Shown: positions 8,050 through 16,261 of the stretch, one piece after another
Position numbering within the stretch: the first letter of the stretch is position 1
How the letters are laid out: each line of letters opens with the position of its first letter
Assembly: GCF_001429025.1 (NCBI RefSeq)
Contig: NZ_LMHT01000034.1
Location: forward strand, 84,953 to 148,952
Source: Phenylobacterium sp. Root700
Lineage (GTDB): Bacteria; Pseudomonadota; Alphaproteobacteria; Caulobacterales; Caulobacteraceae
DNA length: 64,000 nt
Direction: 5' to 3'
Program-made: the position numbers and the translations under genes
Notes under the pieces: generated by a model
Seen by the model: the letters and a program-made list of their open reading frames with translations, nothing else
What the model was told of the DNA's origin: nothing
The model's database searches: none

Positions 8050-8621
8050 GTGCGGGCCTTCATCTTGGCGAAGTCCAGGACCTGCTCGCCGACGGTGGTA
8101 AGTTGCCAGGCGTCCTTGGCCTCGTTGCAGGCGCCGGCGGCGTCGAACAGGGGGGACGTCGAGTTGAGGGCTGCGCCGAACGGAGTCGGCCAGCCTCGCA
8201 GCGCATGTATGATCGAGCGCAGCGTTGTCAAAGTGGTGCCGGCGGCCTGCCAGCCGTCTGCGGTGATGATGCAGCCGACCGCGCGGTCGGTCAGATAGGG
8301 CCGCGCGTCGGTGCGCAGCACCTCCAGCGTGTCGAGCGCGTTCTTGATCACCCCGGAGATCGAGCCGTGATAGCCCGGGCTGGCGACGATCACGCCGTCG
8401 GCCTGCCGCACGGTGTCGGCCAGCAGCTTCTGCTCGTCGGTCTGGTCGGCGTTGGCCGGATTGAAGATCGGCAGGTGCGACAGGAACTCGCCGCCCAGCA
8501 GGCGGGTCTCCCCGCCCGCGGCTTCCACGGCTCGCAAGGCACATTGCAACGCGCATTCGCTGGAGGACCCCGGCCGGGTCGTGCCGCCGATGCCGACGAT
8601 CAGCGGCTTACGCGAACTCAT
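8046..8621 (-). CDS. NADPH-dependent FMN reductase family protein
   Basis: The 191-residue flavodoxin-like protein starts with VGIGGTTRPGSSSE, the FMN phosphate loop, and has the family motif SPGYHGSISGVIKNALDTLE around residue 82. It probably reduces FMN or quinone-like acceptors with NAD(P)H. It overlaps both neighbours by 4 bases (CoA ligase upstream, ribB downstream), so translation of the three is coupled. The pairing with riboflavin synthesis agrees with a flavin-using enzyme. Residues 130-191 are less conserved and give no substrate hint. Confidence 0.87.
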   Translation of the reverse strand: MSSRKPLIVGIGGTTRPGSSSECALQCALRAVEAAGGETRLLGGEFLSHLPIFNPANADQTDEQKLLADTVRQADGVIVASPGYHGSISGVIKNALDTLEVLRTDARPYLTDRAVGCIITADGWQAAGTTLTTLRSIIHALRGWPTPFGAALNSTSPLFDAAGACNEAKDAWQLTTVGEQVLDFAKMKART

Positions 8622-10390
8622 GCCTCACCCTCGAACACCTTCTTCAGCTCCGTCTTCACGATCTTGCCGTTGGCGTTGCGCGGCAGGGTTTCGGGCCAGA
8701 ACACGACCTTCACCGGAACCTTGAACGCCGCCAGCCGCTCGCGAACGAAGGCCTTCAGCTCCGCCTCGTCGGCCTTGCCGCCTGGTTTCAGGTGAACCAC
8801 GGCGGCCGGTTCCTCGCCCAGCGTCTTGTGCGGGACGCCCACCAGGGCGGCGTCCATCACGTCGGGGTGGTCGTACAGCACATTCTCCACCTCAACGCAG
8901 TAGATGTTTTCACCGCCGCGGATCAGCATGTCCTTGGCCCGATCGACGATGAACAGGAAACCCTCGTCGTCCAGCCGCGCCAGATCGCCCGTCCGCAGCC
9001 AGCCGTCGACGAAGGTTTCGGCCGTGGCCTCCGGCTTGTTCCAATAGCCCTTCACGACCTGCGGTCCCTTGACCCACAGCTCGCCGACCACGTTCGCCCC
9101 CAGCAGCGTCTTGCCGTCGGCCGGGTCGCGGATCTGCATCTCGCCGACCGGCGCGGCCGGGCCGGCGCTGTCGGGACGGTTCTCGTAATCCTTGCCCAGG
9201 TGCGAGGTGAAGGTGGCCGTAGTCTCGGTCATGCCCCAGCCGTTGCCGGGCTGGGAGGCCGGGAACACCTCGATGATCTTGCGCACCAGTTCCGGCGCCG
9301 AGGGCGCGCCGCCATAGGCCACCGACATCAGGCTGGAGAGGTCGTACTTGTCGCGGGCCGGATGCTCGATCAGCTGCCAGGCGATGGTCGGCACCCCGCC
9401 GGTGGAGTTGACCTTCTCGCGCTCGATCAAGGCCATGGCCGGCTCGGTCTCCCAACGGCGCATCAGCACGATCTTGCCGCCCGCGTTCATGGCCGGCGCC
9501 AGGTTGGCGCTGAGCCCGGTGGCGTGGAACATCGGCACCACCAGCAGATTGACCCGCTGGGGCAGCTTATGCGGATCGGACTCCGGCAGCGGCTGGCCGG
9601 CGCGCAGGAAATTACGCGTCGCCGAGATGCCGCTGGCCATGATGTTCGAGGTCATGTTGCGGTGGGTGCCCAGCGCGCCCTTCGGCTTACCGGTGGTTCC
9701 CGACGTATAGAGAATGGTGGCGTCGTCCTCGGGGCCGAGCGGCACGTCCGGCAAGGGTTGGTCGGCCAGCAGGCCCCAATCAGCCACCTTGCCGATCACG
9801 TCCTCCAGGCGTCGCACCTTCGGATCGGTCGGATCGGTCGCCAAGCGCGGCGCATAGACCTTCTCCAGGTTCGGTAGAGCGCCGAACGAGGCGGCGATGC
9901 GCTCCAGCCGTTCATCGTCGACGATGGCGATCTTGGTTCCAGAATCGGCCAGGCCGTATTCCAGCTCCGGCCCGGTCCACCAGGCGTTCAGCGGGGTGAC
10001 GATGGCCCCGGCCAGGATGCCGGCCCAGAACGCCACCGGCCATTCGGGGATGTTGCGCATGACGACGGCGACACGGTCGCCCTTCTTCACGCCATCGGCC
10101 TGCAGCTGACGCGCCAGGGTGATGGTCGCGCGGGCGAAGGCCTCGAAGGTGGCGCGGTCGTTCTCGTAGACCAGGAACTCGCGGTCCTTGAAGGTGCGGC
10201 CGTTCAGGAAGATGTCGCGCAGGGTCGGCGGGGCGTTCTTCCAGGTCCGGGTCGTGACCCCGCGGATGTCCATTTCCTCGATCTCGAAACGCTGGCCCGG
10301 CGCGGTCAGCCGCGCGTGAGCTTCGGCCAGCGTCATGACCGGCCAGGTGGGCGCCGAGGGGGATGGAGTCTGGGTCTGCACGTCGGTCAC
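8618..10390 (-). CDS. AMP-dependent acyl-CoA synthetase/ligase
   Basis: The 590-residue enzyme activates a carboxylic acid with ATP and transfers it to CoA. The P-loop motif YTSGTTGKPKGALGTH sits near residue 230, GNGWGMTETTATF near 383, GWLRTGDLARLDDEGFLFIVDRAKDMLIRGG in separate blocks from about 465 on, and the C-terminal catalytic lysine motif PRNANGKIVK near 573. The N-terminal region EIEEMDIRGVTTRTW is typical of the long-chain fatty-acid or steroid-side-chain ligase branch, but the substrate cannot be fixed. It is the first gene of a three-gene unit with the flavin reductase and ribB. Confidence 0.92.
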   Translation of the reverse strand: MTDVQTQTPSPSAPTWPVMTLAEAHARLTAPGQRFEIEEMDIRGVTTRTWKNAPPTLRDIFLNGRTFKDREFLVYENDRATFEAFARATITLARQLQADGVKKGDRVAVVMRNIPEWPVAFWAGILAGAIVTPLNAWWTGPELEYGLADSGTKIAIVDDERLERIAASFGALPNLEKVYAPRLATDPTDPKVRRLEDVIGKVADWGLLADQPLPDVPLGPEDDATILYTSGTTGKPKGALGTHRNMTSNIMASGISATRNFLRAGQPLPESDPHKLPQRVNLLVVPMFHATGLSANLAPAMNAGGKIVLMRRWETEPAMALIEREKVNSTGGVPTIAWQLIEHPARDKYDLSSLMSVAYGGAPSAPELVRKIIEVFPASQPGNGWGMTETTATFTSHLGKDYENRPDSAGPAAPVGEMQIRDPADGKTLLGANVVGELWVKGPQVVKGYWNKPEATAETFVDGWLRTGDLARLDDEGFLFIVDRAKDMLIRGGENIYCVEVENVLYDHPDVMDAALVGVPHKTLGEEPAAVVHLKPGGKADEAELKAFVRERLAAFKVPVKVVFWPETLPRNANGKIVKTELKKVFEGEA

Positions 10391-10620
10391 GCAATGTCCT
10401 CGAGAATGAAACGGCTAAAAATGCAGAGAGGGGGCATCCAAAAACGGAGCCCCCGCACACTAGCGCCAGGCTTCGCGGGCGGTACACCCTTGGATTCAGA
10501 TTGCGCCGGTTACATCGTGAGGCGCCCAGGGGCCCGGCCGCAGGACAACGAGATCGGATCGCGACTGTCGCTGGAGCAACTGGCGCGCCGTTTCGAGGAT
10601 TAGAAAAAGTTTCGGGGCGA

Positions 10621-10647
10621 TGTCGAATTCCGGCGACGCCGAACGAC
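10621..10647 (+). promoter_or_regulatory. Candidate ECF42-type promoter (TGTCGA-N17-CGAC)
   Basis: TGTCGA at 10621-10626 is followed after 17 bases by CGAC at 10644-10647. As I recall the literature, group ECF42 sigma factors recognise TGTCGA at -35 and a CGA/TC-type element at -10. The pair lies 57 bases upstream of the first gene of the operon that ends with an ECF42-like factor, so autoregulation is the natural reading. The rest of the 314-base gap (10391-10704) holds the divergent CoA-ligase promoter region and shows no other gene. Confidence 0.65.
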
Positions 10648-10704
10648 TAGGCGCATTCACGGCGAAACACTCGCCGAGACAGCTCAGACCGAAAGGAAGA
10701 AGCC

Positions 10705-11415
10705 ATGGCCTATGTGCAGGGGTTCGTCGCCGCGGTTCCCGCCGCGAATAAGGAAGCCTATCGCCAGCACGCCGCCGGCGCCACGGCGCTGTTCAGAGAG
10801 TTCGGCGTGATCCGGATGGTCGAGGCCTGGGGCGACGACGTGCCCGACGGCAAGGTCACCGACTTTAAGGGCGCGGTGAAAGCCCAGCCCGGAGAGGTCA
10901 TCGTCTTCGCCTGGCACGAATACGCCAGCAAGGCGGCGGCGCTGGCGGCCTTTGAGAAAATGATGAGCGACCCGCGCATGGAGGACATGGGGACGAACAT
11001 GCCCTTCGACGCCCAGCGCATGATCTATGGCGGCTTCGTCCCGATCATCGAGGCGGGCGCGGTTGGAGCGATGGGCTATCTCGACGGCTCGCTGCTCGCG
11101 GTCCCGGAGGCCAACAAGGACGCCTATCGCGACCTCACCATCCGGCAGGCCGCGATCCTGATGGAATACGGCGCGACCCGCGTCGTCGACGGCTGGGGCG
11201 ATGACGTCCCCGACGGCAAGGTCACCGACTTCAAGGGCGCCGTGAAGGCCACGAGCGACGAGACCGTCGTGTTCAGCTGGATCGAATGGCCCTCGAAGGC
11301 GGTCCGCGACCAGGCCTGGGGCAAGGTGTTCGCCGACCCGCGCATGCATTCCGACACCCCCTATGACGCCCAACGCTGGGTCCACGGCGGTTTCGCCCCC
11401 ATCCTCGACGCCTGA
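10705..11415 (+). CDS. Tandemly duplicated DUF1428 protein
   Basis: The 236-residue product consists of two DUF1428 units (about residues 1-118 and 122-236). DUF1428 proteins are normally single units of about 120 residues with a dimeric alpha-beta barrel fold and unknown function. Nineteen consecutive residues, WGDDVPDGKVTDFKGAVKA, are identical in both halves, and the second half keeps DPRM...PYDAQRWVHGGF against DPRM...PFDAQRMIYGGF. The fusion likely makes a covalent pseudo-dimer. A GAAAGGAAG ribosome site precedes the ATG. It is the first gene of the sigma-factor operon. Confidence 0.88.
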   Translation: MAYVQGFVAAVPAANKEAYRQHAAGATALFREFGVIRMVEAWGDDVPDGKVTDFKGAVKAQPGEVIVFAWHEYASKAAALAAFEKMMSDPRMEDMGTNMPFDAQRMIYGGFVPIIEAGAVGAMGYLDGSLLAVPEANKDAYRDLTIRQAAILMEYGATRVVDGWGDDVPDGKVTDFKGAVKATSDETVVFSWIEWPSKAVRDQAWGKVFADPRMHSDTPYDAQRWVHGGFAPILDA

Positions 11416-11429
11416 AGCAAGGAGTCGAT

Positions 11430-11795
11430 ATGCGCTACGCCTGCATCATCTATTACGACCCCAGCGTCCTGTTCGGTGGAAGCCCGGAGGCCAACGGCGT
11501 CCTCGCCCAGTGCGAGACGCATGACGAGGTCCTCAAGGCCAGCGGCCACTTCGTCGCCGGCGAAGCGCTGACCATGCCCGACGAGGCCATGACCGTGCGG
11601 ATGCGCGACGGGAAGATGTCGGCCGTCGACGGCCCGTTCATGGAGACCAAGGAGATGCTGGGCGGCTTCATCATCATCGAGGCGCGCGACCTCAATGAAG
11701 CCGTTCAGGTCGCCGCCGGGATCCCGCAGGCCAGGATCGGCACGATCGAGGTCCGGCCCATCGTGGACTTCAGCCAGCCTCGCCCGGAACTGTGA
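11430..11795 (+). CDS. YCII-related / DGPF-domain protein
   Basis: The 121-residue protein belongs to the YciI-like family whose members next to ECF sigma factors carry a DGPF motif; here it reads VDGPFMETKEMLGGFIIIEA near residue 70. The fold is a ferredoxin-like alpha-beta barrel. The biochemical activity is unknown. AAGGAG stands just before the ATG, and the stop overlaps the GTG start of the sigma factor by four bases (GTGA), so the two proteins are translationally coupled. Confidence 0.9.
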   Translation: MRYACIIYYDPSVLFGGSPEANGVLAQCETHDEVLKASGHFVAGEALTMPDEAMTVRMRDGKMSAVDGPFMETKEMLGGFIIIEARDLNEAVQVAAGIPQARIGTIEVRPIVDFSQPRPEL

Positions 11796-13039
11796 GCCAG
11801 GCCGGCGCACGCGTCAGCCTGGAGGCGGTCTACCGCACCGAGGCGCGGCGCGTGCTGGCGACGCTGATCCGGCTGCTAGGCGGTTTCGACGCGGCGGAGG
11901 AGGCCCTTCACGAGGCCTTCGCCGCCGCGGCCGAGCAGTGGCCGCGCGAGGGCGTCCCCACCAATCCCTATGCCTGGCTGGTCTCCGCCGGGCGCTTCAG
12001 AACCATCGATCGCTGGCGTCGTCAGGCCCGGCTGGCCGGCGCCTTGCCGCAGCTGGCGGTCCTGGCCGAGCCGGCGCCGGAACCCGCCATGCCCGAGGCT
12101 GTCCAGGACGACGAACTGCGACTGATCTTCACCTGCTGCCACCCGGCCCTGGCGCCGGACGCCCGCATCGCCCTGACCCTGCGCGAGGTGGGCGGATTGA
12201 CCACCGAGGAGATCGCCCGCGCCTATCTGTCGCCCGCCCCGACCATCGCCCAGCGCATCGTGCGGGCCAAGGCGAAGATCCGCGACGAGGCGATCCCCTA
12301 CGAAATCCCCGGCCGCGCCGACCTGCCGGACCGGATCGATAGCGCGCTGCGCGTAGTCTATCTGATCTTCAACGAGGGCTACGCCGCGACGCAGGGGCCG
12401 AGCCTGACGCGCGGCGACCTCTGCGCCGAGGCGGTCCGGCTGGGCCGGTTGCTGGTCGATCTGCTGGACGAACCCGAGGCGCTTGGCCTGCTGGCCCTGA
12501 TGCTGCTGCACGAGGCGCGGCGCGCCACCCGCGTCGACGCGGCGGGTGATCTGGTCCTGCTGGAGAACCAGGACCGATTGCTATGGGATCGCGCGCGGAT
12601 CGCCGAGGCCCGCGCCCTGATCGGACAGTCCATGGGATCGCGGCGCATCGGACCCTACGGCCTGCAAGCCGCCATCGCCGCGGTCCACGCCCAGGCGCCG
12701 AGCACCGATGAAACCGATTGGGCCCAGATCACCGGGCTCTATGACGTGCTGCTGCGCATCGCGCCCTCGCCGGTGATCGGCCTGAACCGCGCCGTCGCGC
12801 TGGGCATGCGCGACGGACCGCAGGCCGGGCTCGTCGCCATCGAGGCGGTGATCGGAGAGGGCGGGCTGGGCGGCTACCACCTGGCGCACGCCGCCCGCGC
12901 CGACATGCAGCGCAGGCTGGGCCTGACCGAAGCGGCGCAGGCCTCCTACAGACGCGCCCTGGATCTGGCGCGCCAGCCGGCCGAGCGCCGGTTCCTGCAA
13001 GGAAGGCTGGATGATCTGGCCGTCCGAGGCGCGCCCTGA
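11792..13039 (+). CDS. ECF-family RNA polymerase sigma factor, ECF42 type
   Basis: The 415-residue protein starts at a GTG overlapping the previous stop. Residues about 10-80 form the sigma-2 region (AEEALHEAFAAAAEQWPREGVPTNP is the area around residue 33), residues about 110-165 the sigma-4 helix-turn-helix (LREVGGLTTEEIARAYLSPAPTIAQRI area), and the long C-terminal extension (about 170-400, DUF6596-like, with TPR-like helices LNRAVALG and RRALDLA) is the hallmark of ECF42 factors. Such factors lack a dedicated anti-sigma factor and pair with DGPF proteins, as here. The signal is unknown. Confidence 0.93.
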   Translation: MSQAGARVSLEAVYRTEARRVLATLIRLLGGFDAAEEALHEAFAAAAEQWPREGVPTNPYAWLVSAGRFRTIDRWRRQARLAGALPQLAVLAEPAPEPAMPEAVQDDELRLIFTCCHPALAPDARIALTLREVGGLTTEEIARAYLSPAPTIAQRIVRAKAKIRDEAIPYEIPGRADLPDRIDSALRVVYLIFNEGYAATQGPSLTRGDLCAEAVRLGRLLVDLLDEPEALGLLALMLLHEARRATRVDAAGDLVLLENQDRLLWDRARIAEARALIGQSMGSRRIGPYGLQAAIAAVHAQAPSTDETDWAQITGLYDVLLRIAPSPVIGLNRAVALGMRDGPQAGLVAIEAVIGEGGLGGYHLAHAARADMQRRLGLTEAAQASYRRALDLARQPAERRFLQGRLDDLAVRGAP

Positions 13040-13061
13040 GACGCGCCTCGGGACCAGCTGG

Positions 13062-14387
13062 CTAGGCCGGCGCCTTGCCCCGGCCGGCGGCCTTGTAGGC
13101 TTCCTTCAGTTCACCCAGCTCCTTGGCGTACTTCTCCTCCGAAGCCTCGCGCAGGCGCGGGATGTGGTAGCTGGGGAAGAGGTCGTTGTCGGGCCGGTAG
13201 TCCTTCAGCACCTGCTTGGCGACCGTCACCTTGTGGACCTCGGTCGGACCGTCGGCGATGCCCATGACCAGCGACGAGGTCACCATGTGCATGAACGGCA
13301 TCTCGTTGGAGACGCCGAGCGCGCCGTGCAGGTGGGCGGCCTTGGTGGCGATGTCGTTATAGACCTTGGGCATGGCGACCTTGATGGCCGCGATGTCCTT
13401 GCGCACCAGGTTGTAGTCCTTGTGCTTGTCGATCAGCCAGGCGGTGCGCAGCACCAGCAGGCGGAACTGTTCCAACGCGATCCAGCTATCGGCGATCTGC
13501 TCCTGCACCATCTGCAGGTCGGCCAGCTTGCCGTCGCGGGTGGTGCGCGAGACCGCGCGGCGGCACATCAGGTCGAGCGCGTGCTTGCAGGCGCCGACCG
13601 TGCGCATGGCGTGGTGGACCCGGCCGCCGCCCAGGCGGACCTGGGCGATGACGAAGGCCGCGCCGCGCTCGCCCAGCAGGGCGTCATAGGGGACGCGGAC
13701 ATTGGTGTAGCGGACATAGCCTTCGCTGCCCGCGCCGATCTCACCGCTGCCGACGCCGACATTGCGGACGATCTCGACGCCGGGGGTGTCGGTGGGCACC
13801 AGGAAGATCGAGGTGCGGCGGTACTGGTCCTTGGCGTCCGGATCGGTGACCGCATAGAGCACCAGCACCTTGGAATAGCGGGCGTTGGTCGAGAACCACT
13901 TCTCGCCGTTGATCACCCACTCGTTCCCGTCCAGCACGGCGCGGGTCTTGAAGGTCAGCGGGTCGGAGCCCCCGGTCGGCTCGGACATCGAGAAGGCCGA
14001 GCGGATGTCGCCGTTCAGCAGCGGCCAGAGGTACTGCTCCTTCTGCTTGTCGGTGCCGTAGTGGGCGATGATCTCGGCGTTGCCGGTGTCAGGCGCCTGG
14101 CAGCCGAAGACCGTCGGGGCCAGGCCGTTGCGGCCCAGCTTCTCGTTCATCAGGCCGAGCTTGAGCTGGCCGAACCCCTGGCCGCCGAGCTCCGGACCAA
14201 GGTGGCAGGCCCAGAGGCCCTGGTCCTTCACCTTCTGCTGCAGCGGCTTGATGAACTTCTCGCGGCCGAGCGAGCCGTGGACCGCCATGCCGAGGTGCGA
14301 AAGCGGCTCGACCTCCTCGCGCATGAAGTCCTCGATCCAGTCGAGCTTCTTCTGAAATTCCGGATCGGTTTCGAAATCCCAAGCCAT
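13062..14387 (-). CDS. Acyl-CoA dehydrogenase (ACAD10/11-like)
   Basis: The 441-residue flavoenzyme introduces a trans-2 double bond into an acyl-CoA. Signatures seen are GCQAPDTGNAEIIAHYGT near residue 95, AFSMSEPTGGSDP near 130 (FAD/substrate loop), WVINGEKWFSTNARY near 158 and LHGALGVSNEMPF near 352. The length and N-terminus MAWDFETDPEFQKKLDWIEDF agree with the long ACAD10/11-like clade found in Caulobacterales. The true acyl substrate is not visible. It stands alone, with its promoter in the 190-base gap before the MATE gene. Confidence 0.92.
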   Translation of the reverse strand: MAWDFETDPEFQKKLDWIEDFMREEVEPLSHLGMAVHGSLGREKFIKPLQQKVKDQGLWACHLGPELGGQGFGQLKLGLMNEKLGRNGLAPTVFGCQAPDTGNAEIIAHYGTDKQKEQYLWPLLNGDIRSAFSMSEPTGGSDPLTFKTRAVLDGNEWVINGEKWFSTNARYSKVLVLYAVTDPDAKDQYRRTSIFLVPTDTPGVEIVRNVGVGSGEIGAGSEGYVRYTNVRVPYDALLGERGAAFVIAQVRLGGGRVHHAMRTVGACKHALDLMCRRAVSRTTRDGKLADLQMVQEQIADSWIALEQFRLLVLRTAWLIDKHKDYNLVRKDIAAIKVAMPKVYNDIATKAAHLHGALGVSNEMPFMHMVTSSLVMGIADGPTEVHKVTVAKQVLKDYRPDNDLFPSYHIPRLREASEEKYAKELGELKEAYKAAGRGKAPA

Positions 14388-14578
14388 CTAGCATCTCCCA
14401 CAACCCCGCCGCGCGCGGGTACTTTTTCCAAAAAACGGTATGGCGGATAGCGCCGCCTGAAGAAAATATGGCGTCCAGACAGCCGCTTAGGCCTCCGGTC
14501 TCCCGGCCATTATCAAACGCTTGTTCGCGCGACGCAACGTCGCCCTGAGGGGCGCCGGCGCTTTTTCTACGGCCCGCT

Positions 14579-16102
14579 CTACTCGGCGGGCGCCTTGGCG
14601 GGGCTCGCCCGGTCCTGGGCGCGCGCGGCTTCCTCGACGGCCTCGGTCTCCTCGGCCAGCATCGGCGTGCCAAGGCCGGTGTCGGGAGCCGAACCGCGCG
14701 GCAAGCCTTCCATCAGCCGCGCCTTGCGCCAGCCGCCCCAGCGGTAATAGGCCGCCGCCAGCACCAGTGAGATCATCGACCCCAGCGGGAAGCTCCACCA
14801 GATGGCGTCCTGGCCCAGATAGGGCTCCATGAACTGGGCGAACGGGATCCGCACGATCCACATGGAGACCAGCAGGCCCAGCAACGGCGGCCAGACCGCC
14901 CCGGTCGCCCGGATGATGCCGTTCAGCACGAAGGCCATGCCGAACGGAATGAAGCCCCACAGCACGAAGCTGTTGATGTGCATGGCGATGGCGGTGGACG
15001 GGCTGGAAGCCGGCAGGAACAGCAACAGCACCCACGGCTCGACCAGGTAGATCAGCAGCACCGGCGTGGCGGTCATCACCGCGGCGATCAGCACGCCTTG
15101 CCTGGCCACCGCGCCCACCCGGTCCATCTTGCCCGCGCCGACGTTCTGGGCCGCCATCGACGACACCGCCGCCCCCAGCGCCATGGCCGGCATCTGGATA
15201 TAGGTCCAAAGCTGGATCGCCGCGCCGTAGCCGGCCGCCGTCGCCGAGCCATAGGCGTTGACGAAGCGGATCATCACCACCGCCGCGCCGGAGATGACCA
15301 GCATCTGAAGGGCCATCGGAAACCCCTTCATCACCAGGGTCTTGATGATCGTCAGTTCGGGCAGCAGCAGCCGCCACTCCTGGCGCTTGAGGATCAGGAC
15401 GCTGTCGGTGCGGTAGAGATAGACGACCATCGCCGCCAGGGTGAGCGTCTGGCTGATCAGGGTGGCGGTCGCCGACCCCGCGATCCCCAGCTTGGGGAAC
15501 GGTCCCACCCCGATGATCAGCAGCGGATTGAGGATCACGTCCAGGCCGACGGCGAAGACCGAGAACCAGAACGGAGTCTTGGAATCGCCGGCCCCGCGCT
15601 GCGCCATCATGACGAACGAGAAGAAGTACATGAACGGCATGGCGACGAAGATCACCCGCAGATAGATGATCGCATCGCGCGTGGCGTCAGGCGGGGTCTG
15701 CATGATCCGCAGGATCGAGGGCGTCAGCAGATAGCCCGCGACGCCGACCGCCAGCGACAGCACCAGGAAGAAGCTGGTCGCCGAGCCGACCACCCGCTTG
15801 ACCATCGCCAGGTCGCCGCCGCCCACCGACTGGGAGATCAGCAGGTTCGCCGCCATGCTGATGCCGAACACCGTGCCCAACATCAGGAAGAAGATGTTGT
15901 TGGCGTTGACGGTGGCGGTCAGGGCCGCCTCGCCCAGCACATGGCTGACCCAGATGGCGTTGGCCGAGCCGTTCAGCGACTGCAGGATGTTCGAGCCCAT
16001 CACCGGCAGGGCGAACAGGATCAGGGTCTTGGCGATCGGGCCGGTCGTCAGGTCCTGCATACCCGAGGGGCCGCCCGCAGCCGCTTTCGCCTTCAAACTC
16101 AC
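14579..16102 (-). CDS. MATE family efflux transporter
   Basis: The 507-residue membrane protein has about twelve hydrophobic helices and a MATE signature: ILFALPVMGSNILQSLNGSANAIWVS at the first helix, and QNVGAGKMDRVGAVARQGV near residue 318, matching the conserved QNxGAGxxxRA motif. MATE proteins export cationic drugs or metabolites using a sodium or proton gradient. The C-terminal tail (after residue 465) is hydrophilic and glutamate-rich. The transported compound cannot be inferred. Confidence 0.92.
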   Translation of the reverse strand: MSLKAKAAAGGPSGMQDLTTGPIAKTLILFALPVMGSNILQSLNGSANAIWVSHVLGEAALTATVNANNIFFLMLGTVFGISMAANLLISQSVGGGDLAMVKRVVGSATSFFLVLSLAVGVAGYLLTPSILRIMQTPPDATRDAIIYLRVIFVAMPFMYFFSFVMMAQRGAGDSKTPFWFSVFAVGLDVILNPLLIIGVGPFPKLGIAGSATATLISQTLTLAAMVVYLYRTDSVLILKRQEWRLLLPELTIIKTLVMKGFPMALQMLVISGAAVVMIRFVNAYGSATAAGYGAAIQLWTYIQMPAMALGAAVSSMAAQNVGAGKMDRVGAVARQGVLIAAVMTATPVLLIYLVEPWVLLLFLPASSPSTAIAMHINSFVLWGFIPFGMAFVLNGIIRATGAVWPPLLGLLVSMWIVRIPFAQFMEPYLGQDAIWWSFPLGSMISLVLAAAYYRWGGWRKARLMEGLPRGSAPDTGLGTPMLAEETEAVEEAARAQDRASPAKAPAE

Positions 16103-16261
16103 AATCGCTCCCCAAGCGCGATGAATGCGCGCCGCCCCACGCCCGGCGTCGCCCTTGAATACGGGCGAGGCTCTTACTTGGCAGGATCGCCAGGGGAGTA
16201 GGCGAGGCCGACTCTAGGCGCGGCGCCGATGGCTGTCATCCGTCCTCTCGGGAACCGGCGC

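Noticed and set aside
6682-8298. A 538-codon plus-strand frame opposite ribB
   Set aside because: His/Gly/Arg-rich shadow of ribB and the flavin reductase with no domain signature.
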